DNA of 64,000 bases from contig CM062294.1 of the NCBI GenBank assembly GCA_031216915.1, forward strand, positions 395,179,217 to 395,243,216, in the 5' to 3' direction. Source of the DNA: Pictodentalium vernedei (lineage: Eukaryota > Mollusca > Scaphopoda > Dentaliida > Dentaliidae). Positions 10,861 through 22,400 of this stretch are shown here, one piece after another; positions within the stretch are counted from its first letter, which is position 1, and each line of letters begins with the position of its first letter. The notes beneath the pieces were generated by a model. It had not been told where the DNA came from. It searched no databases and saw only the letters and a list, made by a program, of their open reading frames with translations. Made by a program: the position numbers and the translations under genes.

Positions 10861-12156
10861 TGTCAGTAAGTGATGGAGAGCAAGAGCAGTTTTTTTTTAT
10901 TTCCCATGACTCAACTAAAAGCGATTTTTTGGCCACTCATTTCTGCTTATCCTAGGAAAGCATCTCACGCAAAAAAACAAAGCTCTGTTCTATGAAGTCT
11001 TAAAATGGTGTCGGTATCAATGTTTGGTTTGTTTTTAACTTCTGTGGTTCTCTCTATCCCCCCACCATCTCCACCCCACTCCCCCCCCCCCCCAAAAAAA
11101 AAAAAAAAAATGGGGGAAAGCATAGCTCAAGCTACTTATGATTCAATCAAGTACTACATGACAAATTTGGTTCAAATCAGCCCATCGGTTTGGATAGAGC
11201 CCAAAATTGGCATCCTATCACAGGAAACCCAAATATTGACATACTGAGTTACTTTGAAAAGAAAACTTGAATCTGCATAACTAAAGTAAGTTCCATTCCA
11301 GAAATCTAAGTATTATTGCGAGTGACTTTTGACAAGATGATTTTTAAAGCATTTTAAGATTTAACCCCACACCAACGGGCATAGTAACTTTTAACTTTTG
11401 GGGGAAAACCTCAGAAGAGCAAAGAGTACTCTCCACAAAGATGCTTTCTACCAATTAGTTTCGATTTAGCCCAAAGGTTCTAAAGAAGAATACTTAGTTG
11501 GTGAAGCATAAGAAAGATATTGACTTGGCACTTTTCCATTGCCAGCAGTGTTAAAATGGGCACACCATGACAAAACCGATAGCATTTTTTTTTCTGTCCA
11601 TCTCATTCCACTGGTCCTAGGGAGGATGCTTACCCAAAAAGCAATATTCAGTTCTGTGCAGTTTTTTTTTTAAATTGGGGGATTTGATTTTTTCTTCTTC
11701 TATTGTTAGCGCCTGAGGTTCCCATGAGGCTAGAAAAAAATACCCAGGCATCAATCAAGTACTTATAACCCAGTTATACTGCATGTAAAATATAGTTCAT
11801 ATCAGTCCATCAGTTCTTCAAATATTGACCTGAAAAGTTCCTCGAACAAACTTTAATCTTCACCATCGAAGGAAGTTCCATATCAAATATCAAAGCATTC
11901 TCTGTAGGGGTCCACGAGAAGAGGATTTTTAAAAATCTTCAGGCTTTTGGGGCATTATCCCCAGCCTGAAGATAGCAGTAGCTTCATTTCAACAAAGCCA
12001 AAAGGGTATGCTCCAAAGATGATCAGTGCCATATGTTTGAATTTGACCCAGCGGTTTGGAAGTTGAAGACAAGTTTCAAAAATTAACGCTCGATTAATGA
12101 CTGACACAAAGTGATGGCAATAGCTCCCACTGACTTTCGGTCAGGTGAGATAAAAA
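10860..12156 (+). mobile_element. Helentron/'pearl'-like non-autonomous element, two long units
   Basis: Two units of about 650 bp (landmarks at 10945 and 11611, GCTTATCCTAGG and ACTGGTCCTAGG). The end reads CAATAGCTCCCACTGAC then TTTCGGTCAGGTGAGATAA, a short hairpin followed by a CTAA-like end. A third unit is at 13530-14179. Related 3' ends occur in six other arrays in the window. Helentron assignment is inferred from the 3' hairpin and tandem units. Confidence 0.5.
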
Positions 12157-12799
12157 AAAACTAACATGCATAAATGTGAAATATTTTATTAACATTCTGG
12201 GCTAATTCTCTGCCCATTAAAGCAAAACATCGTAGTAGGAAATAATGCAGTGCATCGTAATAGGCAAACAACACTAAATATATGTATTTACTCATTGTGC
12301 ATTACTTTTTGCGGCAGGTATTATACAGAGAAAGGTTCACTTGTAGTGATGTAGTGAAATCCAGGCATCATTGTAGTTGTTTACTTGTGCAATAGATATT
12401 TGATGTAGAAATTCATTTTCTAAGGTTAGCAATATTTTACATTCTTGTATTTTCAAATATAATACTGAAAAAAGTTAATTTATATACCATGATTACGATA
12501 AAGTGAATCCAAGACATATTGTTACACAAGAAGATTCTGTTTAATACTTTATTAGCAGTGGTCTGTACTAAATGTAATAACCCGGAAGTCATCACAAAAA
12601 ACAACTTTTCAACATAATCTGGATGATCTGATATAAAAATAATCCCATGCACAAAATGATCGAAGAGCAAGAAAATAAATAAATAAATAAATAAGGTTCA
12701 TATCCGATATTCCATCATCTACAAACATAATAATTGAGATGATGAACACATATTGAAAATTATATTGTTCATTGTGGAAAACTTACAACAAAGTTCCGC
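12157..12799. other. AT-rich spacer, no gene recognised
   Basis: AT-rich, with a short (AAAT)n run near 12675. Open frames are short and unlike proteins. Nothing else supported. Confidence 0.45.
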
Positions 12800-13015
12800 T
12801 CCCACAAAGTAGATCTTCTGTTTTTCGGGCAATTTTTGTAAAATTGCACGTGGGTGGGCTGTTTTTTATTCTATTTTGTATTTTTGTAATTATGTCTTTG
12901 CCATCAAAAGTTCATGTTCTTGGTATGTTTTATGTTTTAGGCCTCATAATCTACAGAATAGTGGTGGTGGTGTGTTTCGGTCGAGTGGTTTTAAAGAAGA
13001 AAACAAGTTTCAAAT
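12800..13015 (+). repeat. Dispersed repeat family E, copy 1
   Basis: Shares AGTAGATCTTCTGTTTTTC, GGGCARTTTTTGTAAAATTGCA and TTTATGTTTTAGGCCTCATA with inverted copies at 35740-35880, 37945-38010, 43150-43420, 59965-60270 and 62640-62730. Non-coding; class unknown. Confidence 0.65.
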
Positions 13016-13080
13016 TAGTTGATGGAGCACAAGAAAAATGATGACTCGGCATTTTCCCATTTCCAAAGTGTTATTTATTT

Positions 13081-13135
<55 letters not shown>

Positions 13136-14179
13136 TGGGGGTTAACGACACATTAACAACAACCAAGGTCATATCGGGTCGGTGAGAGTTTTACGGGTGG
13201 AGGAAGCCGGAGTACCCGGAGAAACCCAACGGCGAGCAGCTGCCAGTTTCCCAACATCGTAACTGCGCGTTGCAGCACAGGCAGGGTTAGATTGGTCGAA
13301 GACGCCATCATGCAGTACGCCTTCGTACACGGCGTCATCGTGCCCCCATGAGGACAATCGGGGTGAAGTGCCTTTCCCAAGGACACAACACAGGAGTCCG
13401 AATCGGTCGCACAGGCAGTCACCCATCCAAGGAGTGACCGGACTCGACGTTGCTTAACTTCGGTGATCTGACGAGAACCGGTTACCATAACGCCACTGCG
13501 CCCCCTTCCAACAGTGTAAATATGGCCAAATTCATACGGCACGCCATGACAAAACCGATAGCAATATTTGGGCCCATCTGATTCCTCTGGTCCCAAGAAA
13601 GCTGCACACCAATAAACAATATTCTAGTTGTAGTTTCTGAAGTATCGGTGTTTGAATTTATATCTATTTTTAACTCCTGTGGTTCCCATTGGGCTGCAAA
13701 AAAAAATTTCTGACATCAATCATGTACTTATGACCCAATTATACCACATGCCAAATTTAGTTCAAATCAACCAATCTATTCTTAAAATAAAAATGTTGGG
13801 TGGGGCCCAAAATGGGCATGATTCTACAGAGAGCCCAAATATTCACCTACAAACTTGTCTTGAACAAATTTCAATCTTCACCACCAAAGGAAGTTCCATA
13901 TCAAATATCAAGGCATTCTCTCTGGTGGTTCATGAGAAGAGTTTTAAAGATTTTTTAGGCTTTTGGGGGCATTAACACCGACCCGAAGATGACAGTAGCG
14001 TCATTTGAACAAAGTAGAACGAGTATACTACAAAGATGGGTTGTGCCTTATATGTTCGACTTTTGTCCAGTGGTTTTGAAGAAGAGGACACGTTTCAAAA
14101 GTTAATGGACGATGCATGACAGACGATGAATGGCAAGTGATGGCAATAGCTCCCACTGACTTTACGTGAGGTGAGCTAA
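12960..14179 (+). mobile_element. Helentron-like element interrupted by a SINE
   Basis: 13530-14179 aligns with 11570-12156 throughout (CCATGACAAAACCGATAGCA, GGAAGTTCCATATCAAATATC, GATGGCAATAGCTCCCACTG). The end reads GTGAGGTGAGCTAA after a short hairpin. The stretch 13020-13065 continues the alignment on the other side of the SINE at 13070, so the SINE was inserted into this element. Confidence 0.5.
13070..13507 (-). mobile_element. tRNA-derived SINE
   Basis: Begins with a (TTTA)n tract (13070-13137), which is the tail on the minus strand. It then has GAGAGTTTTACGGGTGGAGG, ACCCAACGGCGAGCAGCTG, GGACAATCGGGGTGAAGTGC and ends CGCCACTGCGCCCCC, the degraded tRNA head. Flanks AGTGTTA and AGTGTAA look like an imperfect target duplication. 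Confidence 0.75.
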
Positions 14180-14342
14180 CAAAAACAAACAATAAATAGG
14201 AAGAGAACAATCGACAATTGGTACGGGATTATGATAAATTTGTGATGGGAAAGGTTATCACATAAAATGTTAATTATCCTTTAGAGGAACTTAACAGAGG
14301 GTTATACAATCTGTGCATTCCTGAGCGACAGACAGTAAAATG

Positions 14343-16783
14343 AAAATGTCATTGACACTGTAGCTGAACTTGACAAACTTGAACTTGGTAAGTTATAAGT
14401 GAAATGACAAAATTGGAGATCATTGGTTCCAGTTGTATTTGGTGAAAATTCAGCATAACAGCATTGTGTGTGTACAACGTCAGAGCAATCCATGCATTGT
14501 TAAATGTAAACTGTGAGGCTGGCTACGGGAAGAATGTTGATATACAAATGCAGTACGTTTAAAGGTCATTGTAAACGGCAACTTTTTTCACGGAAATGAA
14601 TGCTAATCGATAGCTATTATCCAGATGTCTCGCCTCATGAGCACAGGTTCTAAAACAATCCTATGAGAAATGTTCCTTGTAGGCCATGTCAAAGACGAAT
14701 GTTGATGCACGAATGCATTTAATTCAAAGGTCGTTGCTAACAGCAACACTTTTTGATGGAAATGAAATGAAAATTGATAGCTCCTATCCAGGTCACCCGA
14801 ATAAGCGTACCAAGTTTCAAAGCAATCTATTCATAAATGTGCCCTATAGGGCGTGTCCAACGAACATGCACAAATGCACCAAATTTAAATGCAGTTGCTA
14901 GTTGCTACGGCAACGTTGTTTTGCTGAACCTGAACCAAGTTTCAATGCAATCCATTCATAAGTGTGCCCTGTAAGGAATGCCAAAGGAATACGTTGATGT
15001 ACAAATGCACTAATATTAAACGTCATTGCTGTCGGCAAGGGGTTTTTGAATGAAATGGACGAAAATCGATAGCTCACATTCAGAGGTTACTCCGAATATG
15101 CATATCAGGTTTCAAACTAATTCATTCAAAGGAAAGTGTTGACGCACAAATGTTGAAAGGTCATTGCTAACAGCAACATTCGGCAACGCTTTTCGAGAAA
15201 AATGAAAGAAAATCAAAAGCTCCCATCTAGTGGTCTCACCAAACAAGCAGACCATGTTTCAAGGCGATCGAAAGCGCAAACGTGAACAGTGCGATGTTCC
15301 AAAGGAAACTGTCGAAAGAAAAAACGGCAAAGTTGAAGGTCGTTGCTAAAGACAACATTTTTTACAGAAATTGAAGACAATCTCATCTAGACGTCACCCA
15401 AAACAGGCATACCAGGTTTCAAACTAATCCATTCATAAATGCACCCTGCATATCGTGTCAAAGAAAAATGTCGATGCAAAAAGTTCAACGATCATTGCTA
15501 ACAGTAACATTTCTCAACGGAAATGGAATAAAATCAAAAGCTCCCATCTAGAGGCCAGCCCAAAACAAGAATAGTTAGTTTCAAAGCGACCCATTCATGA
15601 AAGCACCCTGGAGGGCGTGCCAAAGGAAAATATTGATACACAAATCCACCAAGTTCAAAGGTGAGGGTAATAGTAACATTTTTCAAAGGAAATAAAAAAA
15701 ATGATAGCTCCCATTTAGAGGTCACCCCGATTATGCATACCAACGAAAATTGTTGACATACAGAATGAGTAAGCTGAACGTCGTTGCTAACGGCAACGTT
15801 TCTAGGAGGAAATGGAGGTAGCTCGACAGCTTCCATTTTGAGGTCACCCCAAACAAGCATACCATGTTTCAAAGCAATCCATTCATGAATGTGCCCGGTA
15901 GAGCGTGCCAAAGGATTATATAGATGCACAAATGCACTAAGTTCAAAGATCGTTGCCAGCGGCAACATTTTTTTATGGAAATGGATGAAAATCGATAGCT
16001 CCCATCTAGAGGTCACCCCAAACAAGCATACCAAGTGTCAAAATGATCCGATCATAAATGTGCCGTGTTACGTGTGCCAAAGGGAAATATTGATGAATAA
16101 CTGCGCTAAGTTCAAAGGTCGATCCCAATGGCAACGTTTTTCGACGAAAACTAAAGAAAATCAATAGCTCCAATCCAGAGGTCACCCAAAAAACAAGCTT
16201 ACCAAGTTTCAAAGCGATCCGATCATAAATGTGTCATGAAGGGCATGTCAAGGGAAACTATTTATGTATAACTAAACTTAGTTCCAAGATCGTTGCAAAC
16301 GGCAATGTTTTTGGACGGTAATGGAAGAAAATCGATAGCTCCAATCTAGAGGTCACTACAAACAAGCATACCAAGTTCCAAAGTGGTCCGATCATAAGTG
16401 TGCCGTGTAGGTTTCGCCAAAAGGAAATATAGATGAATAACTGCACTAATGTCAAAGGTCGATCCCAGTGGCAACGTGTTTTGACGAAAATCAATAGCTC
16501 CCATCTACAGGTCACCCAAAAAGCAAGCTAACCAAGTTTCAAAGCGATCCGATCATAAATGTGTCATGTAGGGCGTGCAAAGAGGAAGTATTGATGTATA
16601 ACTAAACTTAGTTCAAAGATCGTTGCAAAGGGTAATGTTTTTGGACGGTAATGGACGAAAATGGATAGCTCCCATTTAGAGGTCACCACAAACAAGCATA
16701 CCAAGTTTGAAAGCAACCGGATCATAAATGCGACCTGTGCGGTATGCCAAAGGAAATTGTGAACGTACGTCAAGTTGAGCTAA
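14343..16783 (+). mobile_element. Helentron/'pearl'-like array, about 12 units of 165 bp
   Basis: Starts with the near-palindrome TGTCATTGACACTG, also seen at the start of the arrays at 35883, 36864 and 57249. The landmark TTTCAAAGCRATCC-TTCATAAATG recurs about every 160-171 bp (for example 15866, 16035, 16206, 16375, 16536, 16707). The last units alternate: the copies at 16206 and 16536 share GTGTCATG and TAACTAAACTTAGTT that the ones between lack, giving a 330-bp dimer. Ends GTCAAGTTGAGCTAA. Open frames on the minus strand here (up to 166 residues) are shadows of the repeat. Confidence 0.65.
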
Positions 16784-16883
16784 ATATGATGTGCTTTATT
16801 TTCTAGTACTGATAATGACCCCAGACAGTGATGCCTGAAAATCTCTCAACCAGAGCTTCTAAGGAATCAAAGTCATGTACTTG

Positions 16884-17110
16884 AATTATCCTTTTATCTA
16901 ACAAATCGGTTATAACCACCTTCATAATAGCCAAATTCAGCGGTTTAAAAAAATATTCAAGAAAATCATATCATGTGACCCCTCATTGCAACGGATTCAT
17001 TGAGCTCATTCCAATAAGGCGGCCACATGATATGGTTTTGTTGACATGTTTGTAAAAACTAAAAAAAATATGATATTTAAAATGATAATCTGCATTGGAT
17101 AAAGGGTTAA
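16884..17110. mobile_element. piggyBac-type palindromic MITE, copy 3 (second subfamily)
   Basis: Right end GGATAAAGGGTTAA, degraded left end. The core has CATGTGACCCCTCATTG and the inverted CCACATGATATGGTTTTG, a sequence variant shared with the copies at 25753 and 63272. Confidence 0.65.
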
Positions 17111-18411
17111 AAAGAAAAAAAATGAAAGTTTTAACGTTATCCAAAAACTCAGAAAATTATTTCAAAAGTATTTATTAAGGGCCCTTCAGTGTTGCAAGAA
17201 TTGTCCAGGCCTCGAAAAATTAATTTCCCTTTTGAGGACATTTTAGACCTTCGAGGACCAACGGGAGATGTCAAAACACGTTAAGCACTGAACACGACAC
17301 TACCCAAATGAAATTTGTAGAACACACTTGCGGAAAGATAAAAATCATATCCCCCCACTATGAAGATATAGAAATTTTCACTTTCGCAGTATCAATTAAA
17401 GTGGTGGCTTTCAAAGCATCACTTCAAGGTGAATCACTGGAAATGATCAGCTTTTTCTACAAACGTATAATGAAAAAAACATCTAGTGTTTTTGAGAGGA
17501 CATCGATCATTTGCAACAATAATTCAACCTGTATCACAGTGAATTGATGCATGAAACCCGCGAGCTGAATCAGATCGCAAAACGCTACCTGTTCCGAGTA
17601 TCGATCAAATCACTTCCGCGTATCAAAGCGCATCAGCTGTTTACGTTCATACAGCAATTCAAGGTTGAAATGAGTGGAATTATCGATAGGAATTATCAGA
17701 TTCTTATAAAAAGCGTATAATAAAAAGAAAATCTCGTGTTTTTGAGTGAAAATGCTTGCGAAAAATAATCATTTGATTCGGTCATTCATGAGATAATTTT
17801 CGGTATCCACTCAAAAATACTAGATGTCCTCTATTTATTATTATTATTATTATTATTTCCCGATAAGATAGCAGGAAGTGTCCAAACGAATGCCCCTTTC
17901 CCCCTACAACCCCTCACCTCCCACACACACTTTTGTTTATAAAGCAGTGAACACATGTGAAGTAAAATGGAGAGACAACATTGACAATGAATTTATACGT
18001 TAAGAAATATGAGAAATATGAAGTGATTGGCAACAACAATATGCATCCTCTATTTAATTCTATCACAAAGAGCCAGAAGATAAGGGAATATAAAAATAAT
18101 GATAATAAAACAAGAATACAGTCTTAACCTTTTGAATCCTGCCGGTGTCTTACAAGTCAGTTCAATGACAGCAGTTGGAAGAGTCCATATTTGTTGCCTG
18201 GGGGTAGACCATTCAACATTTTCAAAGTGCAGTCTGAAGGCTGCACTTTGAAAATATCGATTAGTTACCACACACATTCACAGAGCAGTCATCCTACTTC
18301 GTAACATTATAATGTAGCAAGTTGTTGGACCGGAAAATCGGTCTTCAGGGTTTCAAAGCGGTAAAGAAGAGGGTACATTTGAAAAACGAAATGGAGCCTC
18401 GGCTCCAATAC
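17111..18411. other. Downstream of the HSPA12-like gene, including its 3' UTR
   Basis: No coding region recognised. A direct duplication of CGTATAAT-GAAAA and GTGTTTTTGAG occurs at 17465 and 17716. A (TTA)n tract is at 17836. A hairpin TTTTCAAAGTGCAG/CTGCACTTTGAAAA lies at 18218-18256. The 3' UTR of the minus-strand gene must lie just below 18412; I could not fix the polyadenylation site. Confidence 0.45.
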
Positions 18412-19487
18412 TCATTCCAGGAAATTAACCCTTGTTTTAAAGGTTTTCATGGTAGTCTTCTCCAATGCTTCTACTTCTAACTCAGTGCCTGCAAAATTGA
18501 CTTTCACTTCAACCTCTCTGTTAGTGCCGCCCGTAGTATCAGGCATATCTACAGTGATGGAACCAAGATACTGACAACATGAGTCTGTTACATACTTTGG
18601 GGATTCCTCTGCTGCTGCATAAATCTTTATCGACATAGATGTGTCGTCTTTCCGCACAGCATGAAAGTTTTGTGAAATTGTTGATTCCCCAACCTTGAGT
18701 GTTTGGTTTACTTTCACTAATGTTGAGAAACAATCGATGCAGTAATCTTGATCATCAAATACACGCTTTTTGTATTCAGGATGTTCACCTTGTTTGAATT
18801 TCTTATTAGATCTAATTCCATATGTGAATCTAGACACTCTGAAGGAAATTACATCAGGGTTATTCCCAAACAAGACAGCTCCCATCAATACAGCCATATC
18901 AGGCTGCCCTGGAATATAAAGCTTTTTAGATGGAAATAGTTTCCTAATTGTATCCTGAACAAGAGGAGATCCCGAAAAGCCACCAACCATTAAAATTGTG
19001 TCAATACTTGAAACACCTTTAAGTTTGAATAACTCTTTAAGGTGAGCAGCAATACTATCCACTGCTGGCGCGAAAAAACTTCTCATCACAGACGACTGTA
19101 ACCTCATCCTGCCTGCAGCTAAGGTGATTTTATCACCAAAGCGGGTTTTTTCAACAACCTGCTTCAATGTTTCTCCAGTCTCCTCTTCAATAACCTCACG
19201 AAGAGAAACGGGGAATTTCATGGTCACTCTTCCTTCACTTTCAAGCTTGGCGTCTCGCTTTTTCACTTCAAATTCATGTAGCAAATCTACATAATCTTCC
19301 ATACTCTTTTCTTTGAAAGTGTGGAAAATGTTATCACCGACTTCCGCACCTCCAAACATATTTTTCAACAGGCTGATGAACTCTTTGTCGACTTTTGTAC
19401 CACCCCACGCTCCACCTGATGCTTTATAAAGCTCCTTCAAAGTGCCATCAGCTTCCCGTTCATGAACTGTAATGTCTGCGGTACCAC
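18412..19487 (-). CDS. HSPA12-like: HSPA12-like coding exon 4 (residues 228-585)
   Basis: Acceptor TCCTCTTCAG at 19488. Begins GGTADITVHE and runs to the stop at 18412 after TRVNFLE. Includes ASGGAWGGTKVDKEF and the adenosine motif TILMVGGFSGSPLVQD. Confidence 0.93.
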
Positions 19488-22400
19488 CTGAAGAGGAAAA
19501 AATATAAACCCATAATATTCCAGGCCAAAGGGTATTTTAACTGGTGGAGTGCTGAATCCCATATTTGGGCTTTATTATGAAGTTTGGGTACTGCAATTTA
19601 AAGGCTTCATATTCAGTGGCTGTGTTTCATACTATCTTTGAAGTGATATCATTTATTCAGTAAAGATTTGCCTTGTTACAATCAAGCCTGGAAATAAGCA
19701 ATCTGCCATTTACAGAATGAGGTCCCCGGGTGTGAATTTACTGATGGTATCTCGCATAGTGGGCTAGAATTGCCTAATTTATCCTCCGGGTACCTCTTCC
19801 TGCTTAGGCCTGAGACCTAGATTCAGATTGAGGGTAAATTCACAGAGGGTGAATTTTAGTAATGCTGCCACTAAATTCACCCTTTGGGTACCTCATTTTA
19901 CAAATGAAAGTCTGCTTATTTTCAGGCTTAGTTACGATTTAAGGAAGAGTGCCCAGAGGCACTCTCCCATATATTGTAACAAGTCAAAGACATATTAACA
20001 AATTTTGATGGTCAAAATAATTTAGCACTTTACCGGTGAAGCCACTAAAAGTAAATTTGCTATTTTTCAAGTTTTTCAATGGAACCCTCTTAAAGGAACA
20101 ACCTGTGCTAATGAAAATTATTCAGTCAACAGGTGTATTCAGTAAGCAAGGATTTGGCCCACTTTCCTGTATTCCAGAGATAAATAGAGCATGTATTCCA
20201 CTGTATCATGTTTGACAGAGCTCATCAAACATCATGGATTGGGAGAATTTACCATGTTGATTGACTTTACACCATCTTTGAGGTAGGGGAGGAGAGAGCA
20301 GTTTGAGTGGCGACGTCATTTGCCAACTGACAGCAACCACGTCGTACAGAGAACAGTGGGCCAATCCATTCAGCATCACCGACTCTCTATGTGTATATTA
20401 GTTTACTGTTTTGGGGATATTACGGATTTTCTTACGTATCTTTTGCAATTTACTTTAACCATTTACCCAACGCGAAGGATATCAAAATTTTAATTTTTTA
20501 AAAAATTTTAATAAAACATATCAAGTGACCCTTTATTGGTACGAACTATGATTTTGTTGAGATTTTTTAAAAATTCGTTTTTTTACTGCTCAGTTTGTAA
20601 ATTACGCGTAAAGGATGCCCCCAACACATTACGTAAAGGATTAAACAGCATTATTACTTCAATATACAAATGTGTGGCCATTGAACCTTTATAATCAGTA
20701 ATGTATGCTCATATTTTTGGCATGTTGTTTATCACGAGAAGCATACACCCAAAAAGAGATCTGGAAAATCTATTATGAAAGGAAATGAGATTATAAGTTG
20801 TCTCCGTCAGCATGTATGGTATATGGAGATTTATTGCCTGGATGTCGGTTTTTAAACACCAAGCCGCAGGCGAGGTGTTTATGAGACATCCAGGTATTAA
20901 ATCTCCATATACCATACATGTTGGCGGAGATAACGTTTTTGTCCCGTTTGAAACACAATTGAAACATAGTACTCTTTGCCATAGCTATTTGTCCAAGGCA
21001 TTCTGACCAATCAAAAGACAGAATTTATCGGGAAAAAGGAACAAAATACTTTACCTCCCAAGTCTAAGACCATAAATTTGGAATGAGGCTCCGCAATTTT
21101 CAGATTGACTCCATCAGGATTCACCATCTTTTCAGTTGGTATTCTCTGACAATACACAGATGCACATTCGGGTTCAAGAGCAATGGACAACTGCTCAGGT
21201 GATATTCCAGCCTGCAATAATATATTCAGAAAAGAAGTTATAGATCAGCATTCAAACACTCAATTATATTAACACTTAGAACTCGTAAGATCGATTTTTC
21301 GATCCACGGCATAATTTCATCCCCTTTTTGTCTTATTATAAGAGGTCAAGGTCCGGGGCATTGATGAGAAAATAATAACTGCGTCTGCAGCCAGATGGCT
21401 GCAGACTGCAGTTATTATTTAATCATTCGTGTGTATTGATATTGGACTGGCCGTCTCACTGTAAATGTACACAAAGGCGAGGAAACGAGGGTTCAAAGGT
21501 TAACATGTTTTTTTTTTTGAAAATGTGATGAGACTATTTGAGTTATTTTTTAAATTCTAATCCAAATTTTTTTCAACAATTAATTTCACATCGTCTTTCA
21601 GGGGTTAACTGAACAAATTGATGCAAGTTGAATGTTTCAACTTCATTTCATTTTTTATTGAAACCTTCCAATGGCAGCGAAATTTATCACTCTTGGGAAA
21701 AAATAGAGAATTTTGAAAATGTGCAAGATAAGAACTTCAGTTACCTTTCAATTGCTGTCCTTACTTGAAAATTATAGGCTGATAACCAAGGCCACAGGTC
21801 TAATTCCGTGAGGAATCGGACAGGCATGTGATATTTGTTTACCCACTTTTACTGAAGGTTGGATGCAGACAGACTATCGTTGATTTAATGTGACGACCTT
21901 TACTCAAAACGATAAATTTAATATTCTTTCATGCAACAGTTCTAGATATTGCAATCAATAAGTATTTATTCCGACATTGCAAACATCGAGATATTAAAAC
22001 AATTAGTGGAACTTCATGGCTTAATCATAAAACTACAGTTCTGATGAATTTCTCTTTATAATTAAACAAACATGTCTGATGGTATTGGTTAAGTTTAGAG
22101 ACAGACGGTATTGGAATTTGGAGTTCGGCATCGGTTTTGGCATTTTTAAATGGGTATACCACGGTATCGGTTCGGTATTCGGGATCTGACTTGACTGAGA
22201 TTTGCTGATAGTACCAAAGTAAAATTCACACCAGGAAAATATGCAATAAGTTGTTCATGTATCATTCCTCAACAGTGCCACAAAGTCCACTGCCAATGAG
22301 CTTAACTTTGGCATTCTTTCGCCTAACACAAATCATATCTTCAGTAATGTGACTTGTTCCAAACACACCTTAACCTTCAAAGGCCTATTCAGACTTTCGC

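Noticed and set aside
13153..13596. A 147-residue minus-strand frame
   Set aside because: It falls in the tRNA-derived SINE; the same translation appears, broken, in other copies.
15534..16034. A 166-residue minus-strand open frame
   Set aside because: It lies wholly in the 165-bp tandem repeat array; the protein is itself a repeat (CLFGVTSRWELSIF-type units) and similar frames occur in every unit.
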